Positions 1-8,027 of a stretch of DNA of 19,041 bases are shown here, in pieces. Positions within the stretch are counted from its first letter, which is position 1, and each line of letters opens with the position of its first letter. Made by a program: the position numbers and the translations under genes. The notes beneath the pieces are model-generated. The model saw only the letters and a list, made by a program, of their open reading frames with translations, was not told the origin of the DNA and searched no databases. Location: the NCBI GenBank assembly GCA_046155505.1, contig JBJXFK010000226.1:1-19041 (forward strand), written 5' to 3'. Origin of the DNA: JBJXFK01 sp046155505. GTDB lineage: Bacteria; Planctomycetota; Phycisphaerae; UBA1845; Fen-1342.

Positions 1-51
1 TGCTGCGATGAACAACGTGGTGATTGAGCCGGTTTGGAAGTGTTTGGACAT
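1..51 (-). CDS. Start of an unidentified (possibly secreted) protein, cut by the left edge
   Basis: On the minus strand an ATG at 51-49 opens a frame that stays open to the window edge (17 codons, beginning MSKHFQTGSITTLFIAA). A purine-rich GAGGG lies about 8 bases upstream of the ATG, a good ribosome-binding site. The visible residues run from basic to hydrophobic, as in the start of a signal peptide, but too little is present to name a family. The competing reading is a plus-strand frame open from base 2 to the stop at 130, which has no recognisable features. I prefer the minus-strand reading because of the ribosome-binding site. Confidence 0.35.
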   Translation of the reverse strand, partial: MSKHFQTGSITTLFIAA

Positions 52-194
52 GGAATCGCCCTCGTGTATTCGGCGCGTGGCGGCTGTGACGACCTTTGAT
101 GATATCGAATTGGGGCGAACATCCGGATGAAAAATTGGAAATAGTGAAGCACGTAAAGAGAGAACGGTCAGAAACCGGCCGCGCAGCGTGGCGG

Positions 195-290
195 TTACTT
201 GTTGCAATAATCGATCATCGGAGCGACTTCGCTACGCAGGTCCGTGCGATCGACGATGCGGTCCATGTAGCCGTGTTCGAGCGGAAAATC
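195..290 (-). pseudogene. Possible remnant of the AccD (acetyl-CoA carboxylase beta) C-terminus
   Basis: The minus strand here encodes about 31 residues ending at a TAA (197-195) and containing FPLEHGYMDRIVDRTDLR. This matches the well-known AccD C-terminal pattern (LLEHG, then [IM]D.IV.R..LR). AccD is the carboxyltransferase subunit that forms malonyl-CoA. Upstream in the reading direction the similarity stops: the frame is closed by TGA at 404-402, and the carboxyltransferase core and N-terminal zinc ribbon are absent. There is no plausible start codon for a complete gene. I therefore read it as the broken 3' end of an accD copy; the functional gene would have to be elsewhere. The match is short and made by eye. 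Confidence 0.4.
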
Positions 291-489
291 GGCGGTTCGC
301 CGGCTAATTCGACAGTCTATCGCGGTCCGGACCCGGTTTCGCTTCGCTTGCGCTCGACGAATCTCCTGAGCCAACGCCTGATATGCACCGCCGCTCCCAA
401 CTCAAGATTTCCGTGGTACCCCGCTTCACCCGCCGTTATCATTGCGGACTAGCGGCATCGGGCCATTTCACTCACTCAACCGCTTTGAG

Positions 490-496
490 AAGGAGG
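490..496 (+). promoter_or_regulatory. Strong Shine-Dalgarno fixing a TTG start
   Basis: AAGGAGG lies 7 bases upstream of the TTG at 504. It supports initiation at this non-ATG codon for the choice-of-anchor-A protein. Confidence 0.7.
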
Positions 497-503
497 GCGT
501 CTC

Positions 504-2450
504 TTGGGTACCATCGTCCAATCACTATTCGACCGTTCCACGCGCATCGTCGCGCTATCCGGCGTTCTGGCATCGAGCACCCTGCTCGCCGCCCTCCCGC
601 CGCAGACCACGTTCAGCCGTGACTATCTGCTCATCGGGATGGGCCCGGTCAACGAGAGCAACGGTCGCCCCGGCGTCGGCCAAGCGGTCAACGTCAACAA
701 CTTCGAACTCGGCGCCAACAAGGCTCCCGTTCCGTCCACGTCCGGCTTCCTCACGGGCGGGAGCAGCGGCGGCCCCGGCCTGCTGGGCAACGTGCCCAAC
801 ATCCCGCTCATCGCGCGGCCCGTCTCGTCTGGCGTCTGCTATGACGGCAACATCGCTATCACTCACTTCGACGGCGTGTTCAACCTGCAAGACGTGGGCG
901 TCTATGCCGATCTCGGCATTCGCGTCGCGCGCAGCCGCAGCGCCGCCGACGTCGGCACATCCAACTCATTCTACAACGACCCGTTCTTCTTCCCCAATAC
1001 GTTCACGTCCAGCGGCTTTACGAACCCCGGCGTTAACAACAACACCGGGGGTAACGGCGTCGACGTGAACCCTAACGAGGCCGATCAGAACACGCGCATC
1101 GATAAGCCGCGCCAGACCGGCGTGGTCGGCAACTACAACTTTGCCCCGCTACTCGCCGAACTGGTCAGCGCCCGCGGCGCGATCAACGCCCTTTTGCGAA
1201 CCGGCACGCTCGACCTGCGCAGCAGCGGCGGCCAGATTCAGTCGCAGACGCGTGTCATCAATCTCGCCCCCGGCCTCAACGTCATCGACGTGCTCACGAA
1301 CGGCAACGATTTCCTGCTCGACAATTCGAACCTGATTCTCAATGGACCGGCCGACGCCGTCGCCATCGTGCGCATTCCGGACAATGCCAAGTTCAACATC
1401 TCGAATGGCAACGTGCTCGTCGGCAACGGCGGCATCGGCCTGAATAGCGTGCTGTTCTACACCGATCGACCTGACAACGCCGGCCATTACAACTTCAACA
1501 ACGCCGTGCTCAACGGCGTCGCGTTTTGGTCGCTTGGCGCGAGCGGCGGCGAGATCGTGATCAACAATTCGCAGGGTTGCACGCAACTCGTGGCCGACAA
1601 GATCAACCTCAATGACGTGCGTTTCTGCCGCTGCGCGTTTGCTCCGCCGGCGCCGACGCTTTCGATCAGCATCGTCGGCGGCGGTTCGTGCGCCTCGGGC
1701 GGTTCAGCCGAATTCACAATCGTCGTTACGAATGACGGCAACGTCGATCTGACCGACGTGTCGGTCATCAGCTCGGCCGATTCGGGCTGTTCGATCGACA
1801 TCGGCGAACTCGACGCCGGCCAGAGCTACACCTACACCTGCGTCGTGCCGAATGTCGCCGCAGACGTGACGAACGAAGTTTGCGCGACCGGCGATTTTGG
1901 GAGCGCGACGGCGACGGCTTGCGACGAAGCGACGGTCGAAATCGCACCCGCTTCGGTGCGGCTGCGCATTCAGAACGACGGCGGCGATGTGCGCACCGTT
2001 ATGCCGGGCGACGATGTTGATTTCGAATTCGTCGTGACCAACACCGGCGAAACGACACTCGAAAACATCGAGATCAACAGCAGCATCCCGCTTTGCTCGC
2101 GCACATTCGCGACGCTCGCGCCGGGCGAGAGCATCACGTTTGTCTGCACGTTCCTCGATGTGCAGGAAAAATTCACGCTCGACGCGTGCGCGACCGCCGA
2201 GTCCTGCGGCGTGTCGGTCACCGAGTGCGACAAGTCGTCGATCTTCGTCGGCGGCTGCCGCTCGGACTGCCCGGCGGACGTGAACGGCGATGAGCAGGTC
2301 GATCTGGTTGACCTCTCGACGCTGCTGGCGAACTTTGGCCAGACCAACGGCGCATTGCCGGAGAACGGCGACCTGAATTGTGACGGCGATGTCGATCTCA
2401 GCGACCTCGCCGCACTCCTGCCGAGCTTCGGTCGGGCGTGCGTGCAGTAG
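504..2450 (+). CDS. Secreted choice-of-anchor-A protein with two DUF11-like domains and a dockerin-like C-terminus
   Basis: A 648-residue exported protein. A TTG start is preceded by a near-perfect Shine-Dalgarno AAGGAGG at 490-496 (7-base spacer), which fixes the start. Residues 1-31 form a signal peptide with a hydrophobic core ending near LLAALP. Residues about 40-375 resemble the choice-of-anchor-A (collagen-binding-like) domain, including the segment NYNFAPLLAELVSARGAINA and later VAFWSLGASGGEIVINNSQG. Residues about 380-480 and 482-583 are two repeats of DUF11/CARDB-like beta-sandwich type (for example EFTIVVTNDGNVDLTDVSV and DFEFVVTNTGETTLENIEI), rich in paired cysteines. Residues about 585-648 contain two Asp-rich calcium-binding loops of dockerin type (DVNGDEQVDLVDLS and DLNCDGDVDLSDLA). 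Its role is probably structural or adhesive at the cell surface; no enzyme motif is seen. It appears monocistronic, with a downstream repeat region before a convergent gene. Confidence 0.85.
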   Translation: MGTIVQSLFDRSTRIVALSGVLASSTLLAALPPQTTFSRDYLLIGMGPVNESNGRPGVGQAVNVNNFELGANKAPVPSTSGFLTGGSSGGPGLLGNVPNIPLIARPVSSGVCYDGNIAITHFDGVFNLQDVGVYADLGIRVARSRSAADVGTSNSFYNDPFFFPNTFTSSGFTNPGVNNNTGGNGVDVNPNEADQNTRIDKPRQTGVVGNYNFAPLLAELVSARGAINALLRTGTLDLRSSGGQIQSQTRVINLAPGLNVIDVLTNGNDFLLDNSNLILNGPADAVAIVRIPDNAKFNISNGNVLVGNGGIGLNSVLFYTDRPDNAGHYNFNNAVLNGVAFWSLGASGGEIVINNSQGCTQLVADKINLNDVRFCRCAFAPPAPTLSISIVGGGSCASGGSAEFTIVVTNDGNVDLTDVSVISSADSGCSIDIGELDAGQSYTYTCVVPNVAADVTNEVCATGDFGSATATACDEATVEIAPASVRLRIQNDGGDVRTVMPGDDVDFEFVVTNTGETTLENIEINSSIPLCSRTFATLAPGESITFVCTFLDVQEKFTLDACATAESCGVSVTECDKSSIFVGGCRSDCPADVNGDEQVDLVDLSTLLANFGQTNGALPENGDLNCDGDVDLSDLAALLPSFGRACVQ

Positions 2451-2792
2451 GCTGCCGATCGATGAGTCGAATGAAGTAGCGATCGGGCCTCCGCGCCCGA
2501 CGGCGAGCGTGCAACGCACGCAAAAATCGCTGTCGCGCGCGGAGGTCGTATTTCAGGGAACGTGCCTCACGAGCCGAACGCGACGCGCAAGCGAGTGATC
2601 GGCGAAGCGCAGCGAGCCGAAACCGAGCCGCGCGCGTCAGGACGCGACTCTTCTCTTCCGAACCCGAGCGCGCGCGCTTGGGGTGTCGTGCCTACTGCAA
2701 ACGCGTGCCACTCAATCGCGCATTCGCCATTCGCGAACGCCGGCGTCGCCACATGACGATAGACTCGCTCGAAGGCGCATCGCCTGCCGCGA
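2451..2792. other. Gene-free gap between convergent genes, holding repeats and hairpins
   Basis: These 342 bases separate a plus-strand and a minus-strand gene that converge. I see no credible gene. The gap holds a copy of the GTAGCGATCGG repeat (2476-2505). An inverted pair CCTCCGCGC (2488-2496) / GCGCGGAGG (2537-2545) encloses a small GCGTGC-GCACGC hairpin. Near 2634-2649 there is a short CGCGTC-GACGCG hairpin inside sequence rich in GCGCG. The base pattern between about 2565 and 2640 (repeated GCGA/AGCGAG motifs) looks like degraded dispersed repeat. These structures could terminate transcription from both sides, but none has a clear U-tract. Confidence 0.5.
2476..2505 (+). repeat. Dispersed repeat, GTAGCGATCGG family, copy 1
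   Basis: The sequence GTAGCGATCGGGCCTCCGCG continues into CCGACGGCG. It matches a second copy at 8028-8057 with three differences over 30 bases and the inverted copy at 8132-8158. It starts 25 bases after the stop codon of the preceding gene. Confidence 0.75.
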
Positions 2793-3272
2793 TCACAACC
2801 GACGGCGCATGTGGAGTCCCGGAATCATCGCCCCGTTCGCCGTCGCATGCCTGATCTGCTTGAGAAATTCGAAGCCAAGCCGTTCGTAAAAACTCCGCGC
2901 GTTGAGCGTTGCGACCAGTTCGACAGACTCGATTCCCAGCGTGTGGGCCAGCTTCAACAGCTCAGTCGCGAGCGCCGATCCTATGCCGCGCCCGACGCAG
3001 TCCGCATCGACAAACACGCCCCGCACGAGCGCCTCAGTGGCGGACTCGATCTGCAACCGGCCGAATCCGACGACGCGTCCTTCAAGCTCGGCGACAAGAT
3101 AATTTCCTTGCTCGATGAACGCCTGGACGTGCTGGGCCGAAAAATTCGACGCCCACGCTTCGATTTCGTCCGCGCTGTACTGGTTCAGCGGCGCGACGAT
3201 GGTTCGGATCGTTCGTTCACGAATGTCGGCGATCGCAACAGCATCCTTGTTTTCGGCCGTTCGAATTCGCAT
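2793..3272 (-). CDS. GNAT-family N-acetyltransferase
   Basis: A complete 159-residue protein, the usual size of a single-domain GNAT enzyme. Such enzymes transfer an acetyl group from acetyl-CoA to an amine; the substrate cannot be read from the sequence. It has the typical beginning MRIRTAENKDAVAIADIRE. A central strand GRVVGFGRLQ is followed by FVDADCVGRGIGSALATELL around residues 87-107, where the GRGIGSAL segment is the acetyl-CoA pyrophosphate-binding loop (R/Q-x-x-G-x-G/A). Near the end, LNARSFYERLGFEFL is the classic A-x-x-F-Y-x-x-x-G-F motif. The ATG at 3272 has GGAG about 6 bases upstream. The gene is divergent from the GH29 gene across about 137 bases and converges on the preceding secreted-protein gene. 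A cytoplasmic enzyme with no partner evident nearby. Confidence 0.9.
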   Translation of the reverse strand: MRIRTAENKDAVAIADIRERTIRTIVAPLNQYSADEIEAWASNFSAQHVQAFIEQGNYLVAELEGRVVGFGRLQIESATEALVRGVFVDADCVGRGIGSALATELLKLAHTLGIESVELVATLNARSFYERLGFEFLKQIRHATANGAMIPGLHMRRRL

Positions 3273-3409
3273 AACAACTCCGCGTTGTGTGTTCGGTATC
3301 GCCCCTATGATAACGTCGCCGACCGATCATCACGCGGGGTTGCTTGCTGGATGTGCCCCCCCAAGTGCCGACTGATTCGCGGCTCGCCGACGGCGATATA
3401 CTCGCCACG

Positions 3410-4870
3410 ATGAGACTTCGAATCGCCATTCAGCTGCTCCTCAGCGCGCTGCTACCCTGTGCTTCATGCCTCGCACAAGGCGTCGCTCCGCCGCCGCCGC
3501 ACGGTGCCTGCCCGTCGCCGGTGCAGCTCGCGTGGCACGACCTGGAGTTCTACGGCTTCATCCACTTCACGACCAACACGTTCACTGACAGGGAATGGGG
3601 CCTGGGTGACGAATCGCCCGCTATCTTCAATCCGACGGCGCTCGACACGACGCAATGGGCCCGCGTCGCCAGAGACGCCGGCATGCGCGGGCTCATCCTG
3701 ACCGCCAAGCATCACGACGGCTTTTGCCTATGGCCGAGCAAGCACACCGAGCACAGCGTCAAAGCCTCGCCGTGGAAGAACGGCAACGGCGACGTGATCG
3801 GCGAATTCGTCGCGGCGTGCCGCGCGGCCGACCTGAAAGTCGGCCTCTATCTTTCGCCTTGGGATCGCAATCACGCCGAATATGGCCGCCCGGCGTACGT
3901 TCAGTACTACCGAGCACAGTGGCGCGAACTGATCCAGACATACGGCCCGCTGTTCGAAGTTTGGCAGGACGGTGCCAACGGCGGCGACGGCTACTACGGC
4001 GGCGCCAGGGACAGTCGCATAATTGATCGACAGTCCTATTACGGCTGGGCCGAAACCAACGCGCAGCTTCTCAAGCTCGACCAGAGCATCATCATCTTCT
4101 CCGACGCCGGCCCGGGGTGTCGCTGGGTCGGCAACGAGGCGGGCCACAGTGATCGCGAAAGCTGGCAGACGATCAACCTCGTCGGCATGTATCCCGGCGT
4201 GTCGCATGACCACCTGGCGCGCGGCGACAAGAACGGCACGCACTGGGTGGGCGTCGAGGTGGATGTCTCAATCCGGCCCGGCTGGTTTTATCACGCCGCC
4301 GAAGATGCCAACGTGAAAACCGGCGCGCAACTTGTCGAGATTTGGTACAACTCGGTCGGGCGCGGTGCGAATTTGCTGCTCAACGTGCCGCCCGATCGGC
4401 GCGGCCTGATTCACAACAAGGACATTGCGTCTCTTCGCGACATGCGACGCACGCTCGACGCGACCTTCGCAAACGACCTCGCACGCGGCAAACCCGCAAC
4501 CGGCCCCGCGCGCGGCGATGACAAACGCTTTGCGCCGACCGCGCTCACCGATGGCGATCCGGCGACTTTTTGGGCGCTCGACGACGGCACGACGAGCGGC
4601 GCGGCGGACATCGACCTCGGAGCGCCGGTGACGTTCGACGTCATCAGGCTGCGCGAGCATGTCGCTCTCGGTCAGCGGGTCGAGAAATTCGCAATCGATG
4701 TCCGCGCTGATGGCAAGTGGCGCGAGATTGCGGCCGAGACGACCATCGGCCCACGCCGCATATTGCGCGTCGAGCCGTTGACCGCCGACGCCGTGCGACT
4801 ACGCATCGTCGAGTCGCTCGCCTGTCCGTCCATCAGCGAGCTGTCGCTGTTCAAACAACCGACGCCATGA
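3410..4870 (+). CDS. Secreted alpha-L-fucosidase-like glycoside hydrolase, family GH29
   Basis: A 486-residue protein predicted to release L-fucose from glycans outside the cytoplasm. I chose the ATG at 3410 because it begins a clean signal peptide (MRLRIAIQLLLSALLPC, probable cleavage near LAQG); an in-frame TTG 66 bases earlier only adds a non-signal extension. No strong ribosome-binding site is visible. The GH29 barrel spans about residues 30-375, with FYGFIHFTTNTFTDREW, the motif LTAKHHDGFCLW and YLSPWDRN. FEVWQDGANG places the likely nucleophile at Asp187. Residues about 380-485 resemble a discoidin (F5/8 type C) or similar carbohydrate-binding sandwich (ALTDGDPATFWALDDG). The stop overlaps an ATG in the next frame (ATGA), but the following cupin probably starts 21 bases further on. 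Planctomycetes commonly carry such enzymes to degrade fucose-rich polysaccharides. Confidence 0.9.
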   Translation: MRLRIAIQLLLSALLPCASCLAQGVAPPPPHGACPSPVQLAWHDLEFYGFIHFTTNTFTDREWGLGDESPAIFNPTALDTTQWARVARDAGMRGLILTAKHHDGFCLWPSKHTEHSVKASPWKNGNGDVIGEFVAACRAADLKVGLYLSPWDRNHAEYGRPAYVQYYRAQWRELIQTYGPLFEVWQDGANGGDGYYGGARDSRIIDRQSYYGWAETNAQLLKLDQSIIIFSDAGPGCRWVGNEAGHSDRESWQTINLVGMYPGVSHDHLARGDKNGTHWVGVEVDVSIRPGWFYHAAEDANVKTGAQLVEIWYNSVGRGANLLLNVPPDRRGLIHNKDIASLRDMRRTLDATFANDLARGKPATGPARGDDKRFAPTALTDGDPATFWALDDGTTSGAADIDLGAPVTFDVIRLREHVALGQRVEKFAIDVRADGKWREIAAETTIGPRRILRVEPLTADAVRLRIVESLACPSISELSLFKQPTP

Positions 4871-4887
4871 TTCGACAGGAACGAAGC

Positions 4888-5364
4888 ATGACGCCAACCG
4901 GTTCGCCGCTCGTGATCGCCGCTGCGCAAGGCCGCGCTATGCCCGGCCCCGGCGATTTGACGATCCTGAACCTCGCCGCAGCCGACACCGGCAATCAACT
5001 CTCGCTGGCCGACTACACGCTCGACCCCGGCGTCGGCCCGCCGCTGCATCGCCACGCGCGCGAGGACGAGACATTCTGGATTCTCGAAGGCGAGGTGACA
5101 TTCGTCGTCGAAGACGTCGAGCACATCGCCGGCGTCGGCACCTGTGTTTTCGCGCCGCGCGGCACCGCGCACACATTCAAGAACCGTGGTGATCGCCCCG
5201 CTCGAATGCTCGTCATCGTCACGCCACCGCGCAATTTCGAGGAGTTCTACGCCGCGTTTCTGGCGATTATCAGGCAGCCGTTCGTACCCGACGAAGCCAT
5301 GCGGCAGATCGCCGCGCTCGGCGGTCGGCACGGGCTGGAGATTCTCGGTCCAAATCCACTGTAA
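4888..5364 (+). CDS. Cupin-domain protein
   Basis: A small single-domain cupin of 158 residues. The first conserved motif is around residues 50-69 (GPPLHRHAREDETFWILEG), with likely metal ligands His54, His56 and Glu61. The second is around 84-99 (GTCVFAPRGTAHTFKN), with His95 as the fourth ligand. Such proteins bind a metal ion and act as oxygenases, isomerases or binding proteins; the reaction cannot be read here. I chose the ATG at 4888, which has AGGA 7 bases upstream. An alternative ATG at 4867 overlaps the fucosidase stop and adds seven residues. No signal peptide is seen, so it is probably cytoplasmic. The close spacing suggests co-transcription with the preceding fucosidase, perhaps for sugar metabolism, but that is inference. 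Confidence 0.88.
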   Translation: MTPTGSPLVIAAAQGRAMPGPGDLTILNLAAADTGNQLSLADYTLDPGVGPPLHRHAREDETFWILEGEVTFVVEDVEHIAGVGTCVFAPRGTAHTFKNRGDRPARMLVIVTPPRNFEEFYAAFLAIIRQPFVPDEAMRQIAALGGRHGLEILGPNPL

Positions 5365-5405
5365 ACGGGCCATTCACAGTCTGTGAACGCGCCCGCCGGG
5401 CACGT

Positions 5406-5460
5406 CCGATGCAAGCATCGGTGCGAATCGAAGCCGCTTACCCGCGCTGCGGCGATTCGC
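5406..5460 (+). other. Two consecutive hairpins between the cupin and methyltransferase genes
   Basis: A perfect 7-bp stem CCGATGC-AA-GCATCGG (5406-5421) is followed directly by a longer one. In the longer one GCGAATC (5423-5429) pairs with GATTCGC (5454-5460) and GCCGC (5433-5437) pairs with GCGGC (5449-5453), with a 3-base bulge. The structure ends 20 bases before the methyltransferase ribosome-binding site. It could be a terminator, an mRNA-stabilising element or a dispersed repeat; it has no U-tract. Confidence 0.45.
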
Positions 5461-5490
5461 TTACCATTCGCCCCGCTTCGGAGGCCGAGA

Positions 5491-6504
5491 ATGCCCGACT
5501 TACAGACGATTTCGACATCCATCCGCGATCTCTACATGACCTATCCATTCCCGCAGACGACGCGCGACGAGCGGCTCGGCTATCTCGTTTTCCAAGTCGC
5601 CAAGTACAAGTTTCTCGGCCTCGACGAGGTCATTCGCGACGGGCGCATTCTCGATGTCGGCTGCGGCACGGGCCGCAACATCATGATCGCCAAACACGTC
5701 GGAGCGCGCGAGTACGTGGGGCTTGACTATTCCGCCGCGTCGATCGAGATCGCCAAAAGGGTCGCCGCCGAAGACGGCATGGCGAGCGCCTCATTCGTCG
5801 AAGGCGACCTATTCAAGATGCCGTTTCCGGACAACTCGTTCGACGCTGCATGCTGCTGGGGCGTCCTGCATCACACGGGTGATCCGCTGCGCGGCCTGCG
5901 CGAAATGTGCCGCGTCGTGCGGCCCGGCGGGCTGGTCGCGTTTTACGTCTACAACAAGGCCAATCACTGGCGTCACAATATCCAATACAACAAGATCATC
6001 CGCCGTGCGGGTGGCGATCTCGAACGTCGCTTCGAAGTGGCCCATCAGCTCTACGGCACCAAGCCGATCGAGCAAATGTCGATGACCGACAAGGTCGGGT
6101 TCTATGATCGCTATTGCGTACCGTTCAAGACGGAACACTCATTTGGCGAAATTCTCGGCTGGTTCGACACGCTGAAGGTCGATTTCCACGGCACATCACG
6201 CCCGGCCCGCTTCCGCGATTTCATCCGCTATTTGCAGTTCATCAACCAGGTACTGCCCACGCTGCCCAAGCCGGTGAGTGTCGGCACGGCTCGAACTGCG
6301 GGCCGATTGGTGAAGCTCGGATCGCTGCTTCCGAAACTCAGCGCGGGCAGCGCCCCATTCAAGCGCCCGTCGTTCATGCACCGGCTTTTCTGGGAAGGCG
6401 TGCTCGCTTTGCAAGGGCTTGATCCGCGCCAATCGCATAGCACGTCATTTAGCGGGCGCGTAACCGATGCGACCAAGCGTGTCATGCGCGCCGCGGCGCA
6501 CTAA
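5491..6504 (+). CDS. Class I SAM-dependent methyltransferase
   Basis: A 337-residue protein. The ATG at 5491 is preceded by GGAGG at 5480-5484 (6-base spacer), which favours it over an in-frame ATG at 5383 whose extension lacks family features. The Rossmann-type SAM-binding fold is clear. Motif I is ILDVGCGTGRN (residues about 53-63), the acidic loop is YVGLDYSAASIEIAKR (75-90), and MPFPDNSFDAACCWGVLHHT (110-129) is followed by CRVVRPGGLVAFYVYNK (140-156). This is the Methyltransf_11/25 type. The C-terminal 180 residues are long for this group and probably form a substrate-specific part. The beginning (IRDLYMTYPFPQ) resembles methyltransferases that open with a short Tyr-Pro-Phe-Pro segment. 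The methyl acceptor is unknown. The gene is probably the last of the fucosidase-cupin-methyltransferase run. Confidence 0.9.
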   Translation: MPDLQTISTSIRDLYMTYPFPQTTRDERLGYLVFQVAKYKFLGLDEVIRDGRILDVGCGTGRNIMIAKHVGAREYVGLDYSAASIEIAKRVAAEDGMASASFVEGDLFKMPFPDNSFDAACCWGVLHHTGDPLRGLREMCRVVRPGGLVAFYVYNKANHWRHNIQYNKIIRRAGGDLERRFEVAHQLYGTKPIEQMSMTDKVGFYDRYCVPFKTEHSFGEILGWFDTLKVDFHGTSRPARFRDFIRYLQFINQVLPTLPKPVSVGTARTAGRLVKLGSLLPKLSAGSAPFKRPSFMHRLFWEGVLALQGLDPRQSHSTSFSGRVTDATKRVMRAAAH

Positions 6505-6513
6505 AGCAGAGGC

Positions 6514-6578
6514 ATCGCACCCGTCGGTGCGATACCCTTACTCACATCGGTTCATCGGTCGCAGGACTGACCGAACCG
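6514..6578. terminator. Double hairpin between convergent genes, possible bidirectional terminator
   Basis: A perfect 8-bp stem ATCGCACC-CGTC-GGTGCGAT (6514-6533) begins 10 bases after the methyltransferase stop. A second stem follows: CGGTT (6548-6552) with AACCG (6574-6578) and CGGTC (6556-6560) with GACCG (6569-6573), with a 3-base bulge. It ends 7 bases before the PEP-CTERM gene's stop. The position between convergent genes fits bidirectional termination, although no clear U-tract is present. Confidence 0.5.
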
Positions 6579-6584
6579 CGCGGA

Positions 6585-7256
6585 TCAGCGCCGTCGAAGC
6601 AGCGCGAGCATTCCGGCGGCCAGCAGCGACACGCTCGCCGGCTCCGGCACGCTGCAACCCCACTGCACATGGTCCATCTCGAAGTTATGGCTGCTGCTCA
6701 TCGTCAGTGAAATCGACAGGATTCCGCCCGCGTTAGATATCCCGAAGAATTGATCCTCGGCTGTGCCGCCGGTGAACAGACCATCACCTACCAACGTCGG
6801 ACCGATCGTGCCGAGCGAGGTGTTTGAGCCGTCAAACGCCTCAAACGTCACGAAGTCAACTTCGGGCTGGAACGAGTCGGTCCAGACAATTCCCGCCACG
6901 CTCGGCAGATTCGAGAATGTGAACGTGATTGTCTGCTGACCGTTGGGAAAACCCGACCACCACGAATGCCCCGCATTGCCCGAGCCGTTGATGCCGTCCG
7001 CGTCGATATCGACCGAATCGGTGCTCGGTCCGGGAAACAGCACGGTTCCGGAAGAAGCCGTGAGCCCCGCTACGCTGATTCCGCCGCGCTCGAAATCCTC
7101 GATCACGAAGTCGGGACAGATCGCACCGCTGGCCAGGAGCGGGCTGTCGGACGGGCCGAGATACGGCGAAGGGCCGTAGAAAACGGGGTTCGCCAGTGCG
7201 ACCACGCAACCGAGAGTCGTTGTGAGCGATGCGGATGAAATGAGCTTGCGAAACAT
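6585..7256 (-). CDS. PEP-CTERM sorting-domain protein
   Basis: A 223-residue exported protein. It starts at the ATG at 7256 (AAGGAA 6 bases upstream); an upstream in-frame start would add ten charged residues before the signal. The signal peptide runs FRKLISSASLTTTLGCVVALA. The mature part is a low-charge, Ser/Gly/Asp-rich beta-type domain (for example TVLFPGPSTDSVDIDADGI and WWSGFPNGQQTITFTFSNL) of unknown binding function. The C-terminus is a textbook PEP-CTERM signal: VPEPASVSLLAAGMLALLRRR, that is a Pro-Glu-Pro motif, one hydrophobic helix and an arginine cluster. Such tails are processed by an exosortase (EpsH/XrtA type), usually in bacteria that make exopolysaccharide. No exosortase is in this window. 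It is the last gene of the minus-strand block. Confidence 0.88.
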   Translation of the reverse strand: MFRKLISSASLTTTLGCVVALANPVFYGPSPYLGPSDSPLLASGAICPDFVIEDFERGGISVAGLTASSGTVLFPGPSTDSVDIDADGINGSGNAGHSWWSGFPNGQQTITFTFSNLPSVAGIVWTDSFQPEVDFVTFEAFDGSNTSLGTIGPTLVGDGLFTGGTAEDQFFGISNAGGILSISLTMSSSHNFEMDHVQWGCSVPEPASVSLLAAGMLALLRRR

Positions 7257-7415
7257 GGTACGTTCCTTTTTGTGTAAGTTTCTCATGGATGCAACACAAC
7301 ATCCTGTTCAACAGACATTCCGTTCGGCGGACACACAATCTCCAGGCGCGCGGCAGGTAATCGCTTCAGATTCCGAAAGGGAATTCCGGGCGCGTCGCCC
7401 TGCGAGCGGAGCGGA

Positions 7416-8000
7416 TCAAGACCCGTTGTTGGTGTCGCGCGCCGGCGGCGGCGGCTCGGGCGGTTTCGAACGGTTGATCTCTCGAGCGCACGCGTCCGCT
7501 TCGGCCATGTACGCGCGAAACAGCGAAAACGTCGAGATCGCCACCTTGCCGTCGTCGAGTTCGATCGCCAGTGCCTTGCGCAACACGTCGTGCTCGGCTC
7601 GCCGCACGCGCCGCCACTCGTATCGATCCCAACAATCGCGACCGTGATAAATCGCGACGCCATCGGCGCTGATGACCACAAACTTGCGCGGCGAGCTGCA
7701 AAGCGTCGCAACCAAGAAACTCATGACGGCCAGCGGAATCAGCGGCAAGTACCACTTGCCGAGATACACCGCGAGCGTGCAAAAGATGACGAACATCGGC
7801 ATGAGCAGCGCGACCCACATTGCGTTGGCTTGCAGAAATTGCTTGCGATCCGCCGCCAGCTTTCGCCCGCCGAACACGCGCCACGAGCGATCGACGTCGA
7901 GTCCGCATTCCGGGCAGCGATGAACCGTCGGCAAGCCGCGCAGCGAGTAGACGCAGCGCGGGCAACGCTCCAGCAGGCCGGCATCGGTCGCATACTCCAT
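7416..8000 (-). CDS. Zinc-ribbon protein with two membrane helices, planctomycete type
   Basis: A 194-residue protein of no known function. A zinc ribbon lies near the N-terminus: Cys13, Cys16, Cys29 and Cys32 in RCPRCVYSLRGLPTVHRCPE. This CxxC-Y-x-L-x-G-L...CPECG form is one I recall from many planctomycete membrane proteins. Two hydrophobic helices follow (about 60-80 and 84-101). The last 90 residues form a soluble tail that begins KFVVISADGVAIYHG and resembles a PH-like (bPH) sandwich, ending in a Pro-rich stretch. I chose the ATG at 8000 because it sits just before the zinc ribbon. A longer frame to 8141 runs back through a dispersed repeat and is Arg-rich. Only a weak ribosome-binding site is visible. 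Confidence 0.75.
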   Translation of the reverse strand: MEYATDAGLLERCPRCVYSLRGLPTVHRCPECGLDVDRSWRVFGGRKLAADRKQFLQANAMWVALLMPMFVIFCTLAVYLGKWYLPLIPLAVMSFLVATLCSSPRKFVVISADGVAIYHGRDCWDRYEWRRVRRAEHDVLRKALAIELDDGKVAISTFSLFRAYMAEADACAREINRSKPPEPPPPARDTNNGS

Positions 8001-8027
8001 CGTTGGCTCACATCGATCCGCGACGCC

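Noticed and set aside
2..130. A plus-strand frame open from the left edge to a stop at 130
   Set aside because: It could be the end of a gene, but the opposite strand has an ATG with a good ribosome-binding site and signal-like residues in the same place.
96..452. A 118-codon plus-strand frame near the left edge
   Set aside because: It has no recognisable motif or ribosome-binding site, and it lies antisense to the AccD-like remnant, which explains the sequence better.
5421..5460. A GTGCGAATC stretch resembling a tRNA T-arm
   Set aside because: The T-loop lacks the TTCGA core and no acceptor, D or anticodon arm can be drawn around it.
5383..5490. Upstream in-frame ATG extending the methyltransferase by 36 codons
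   Set aside because: The extension covers two hairpins and lacks family similarity, and a strong GGAGG precedes the ATG at 5491.
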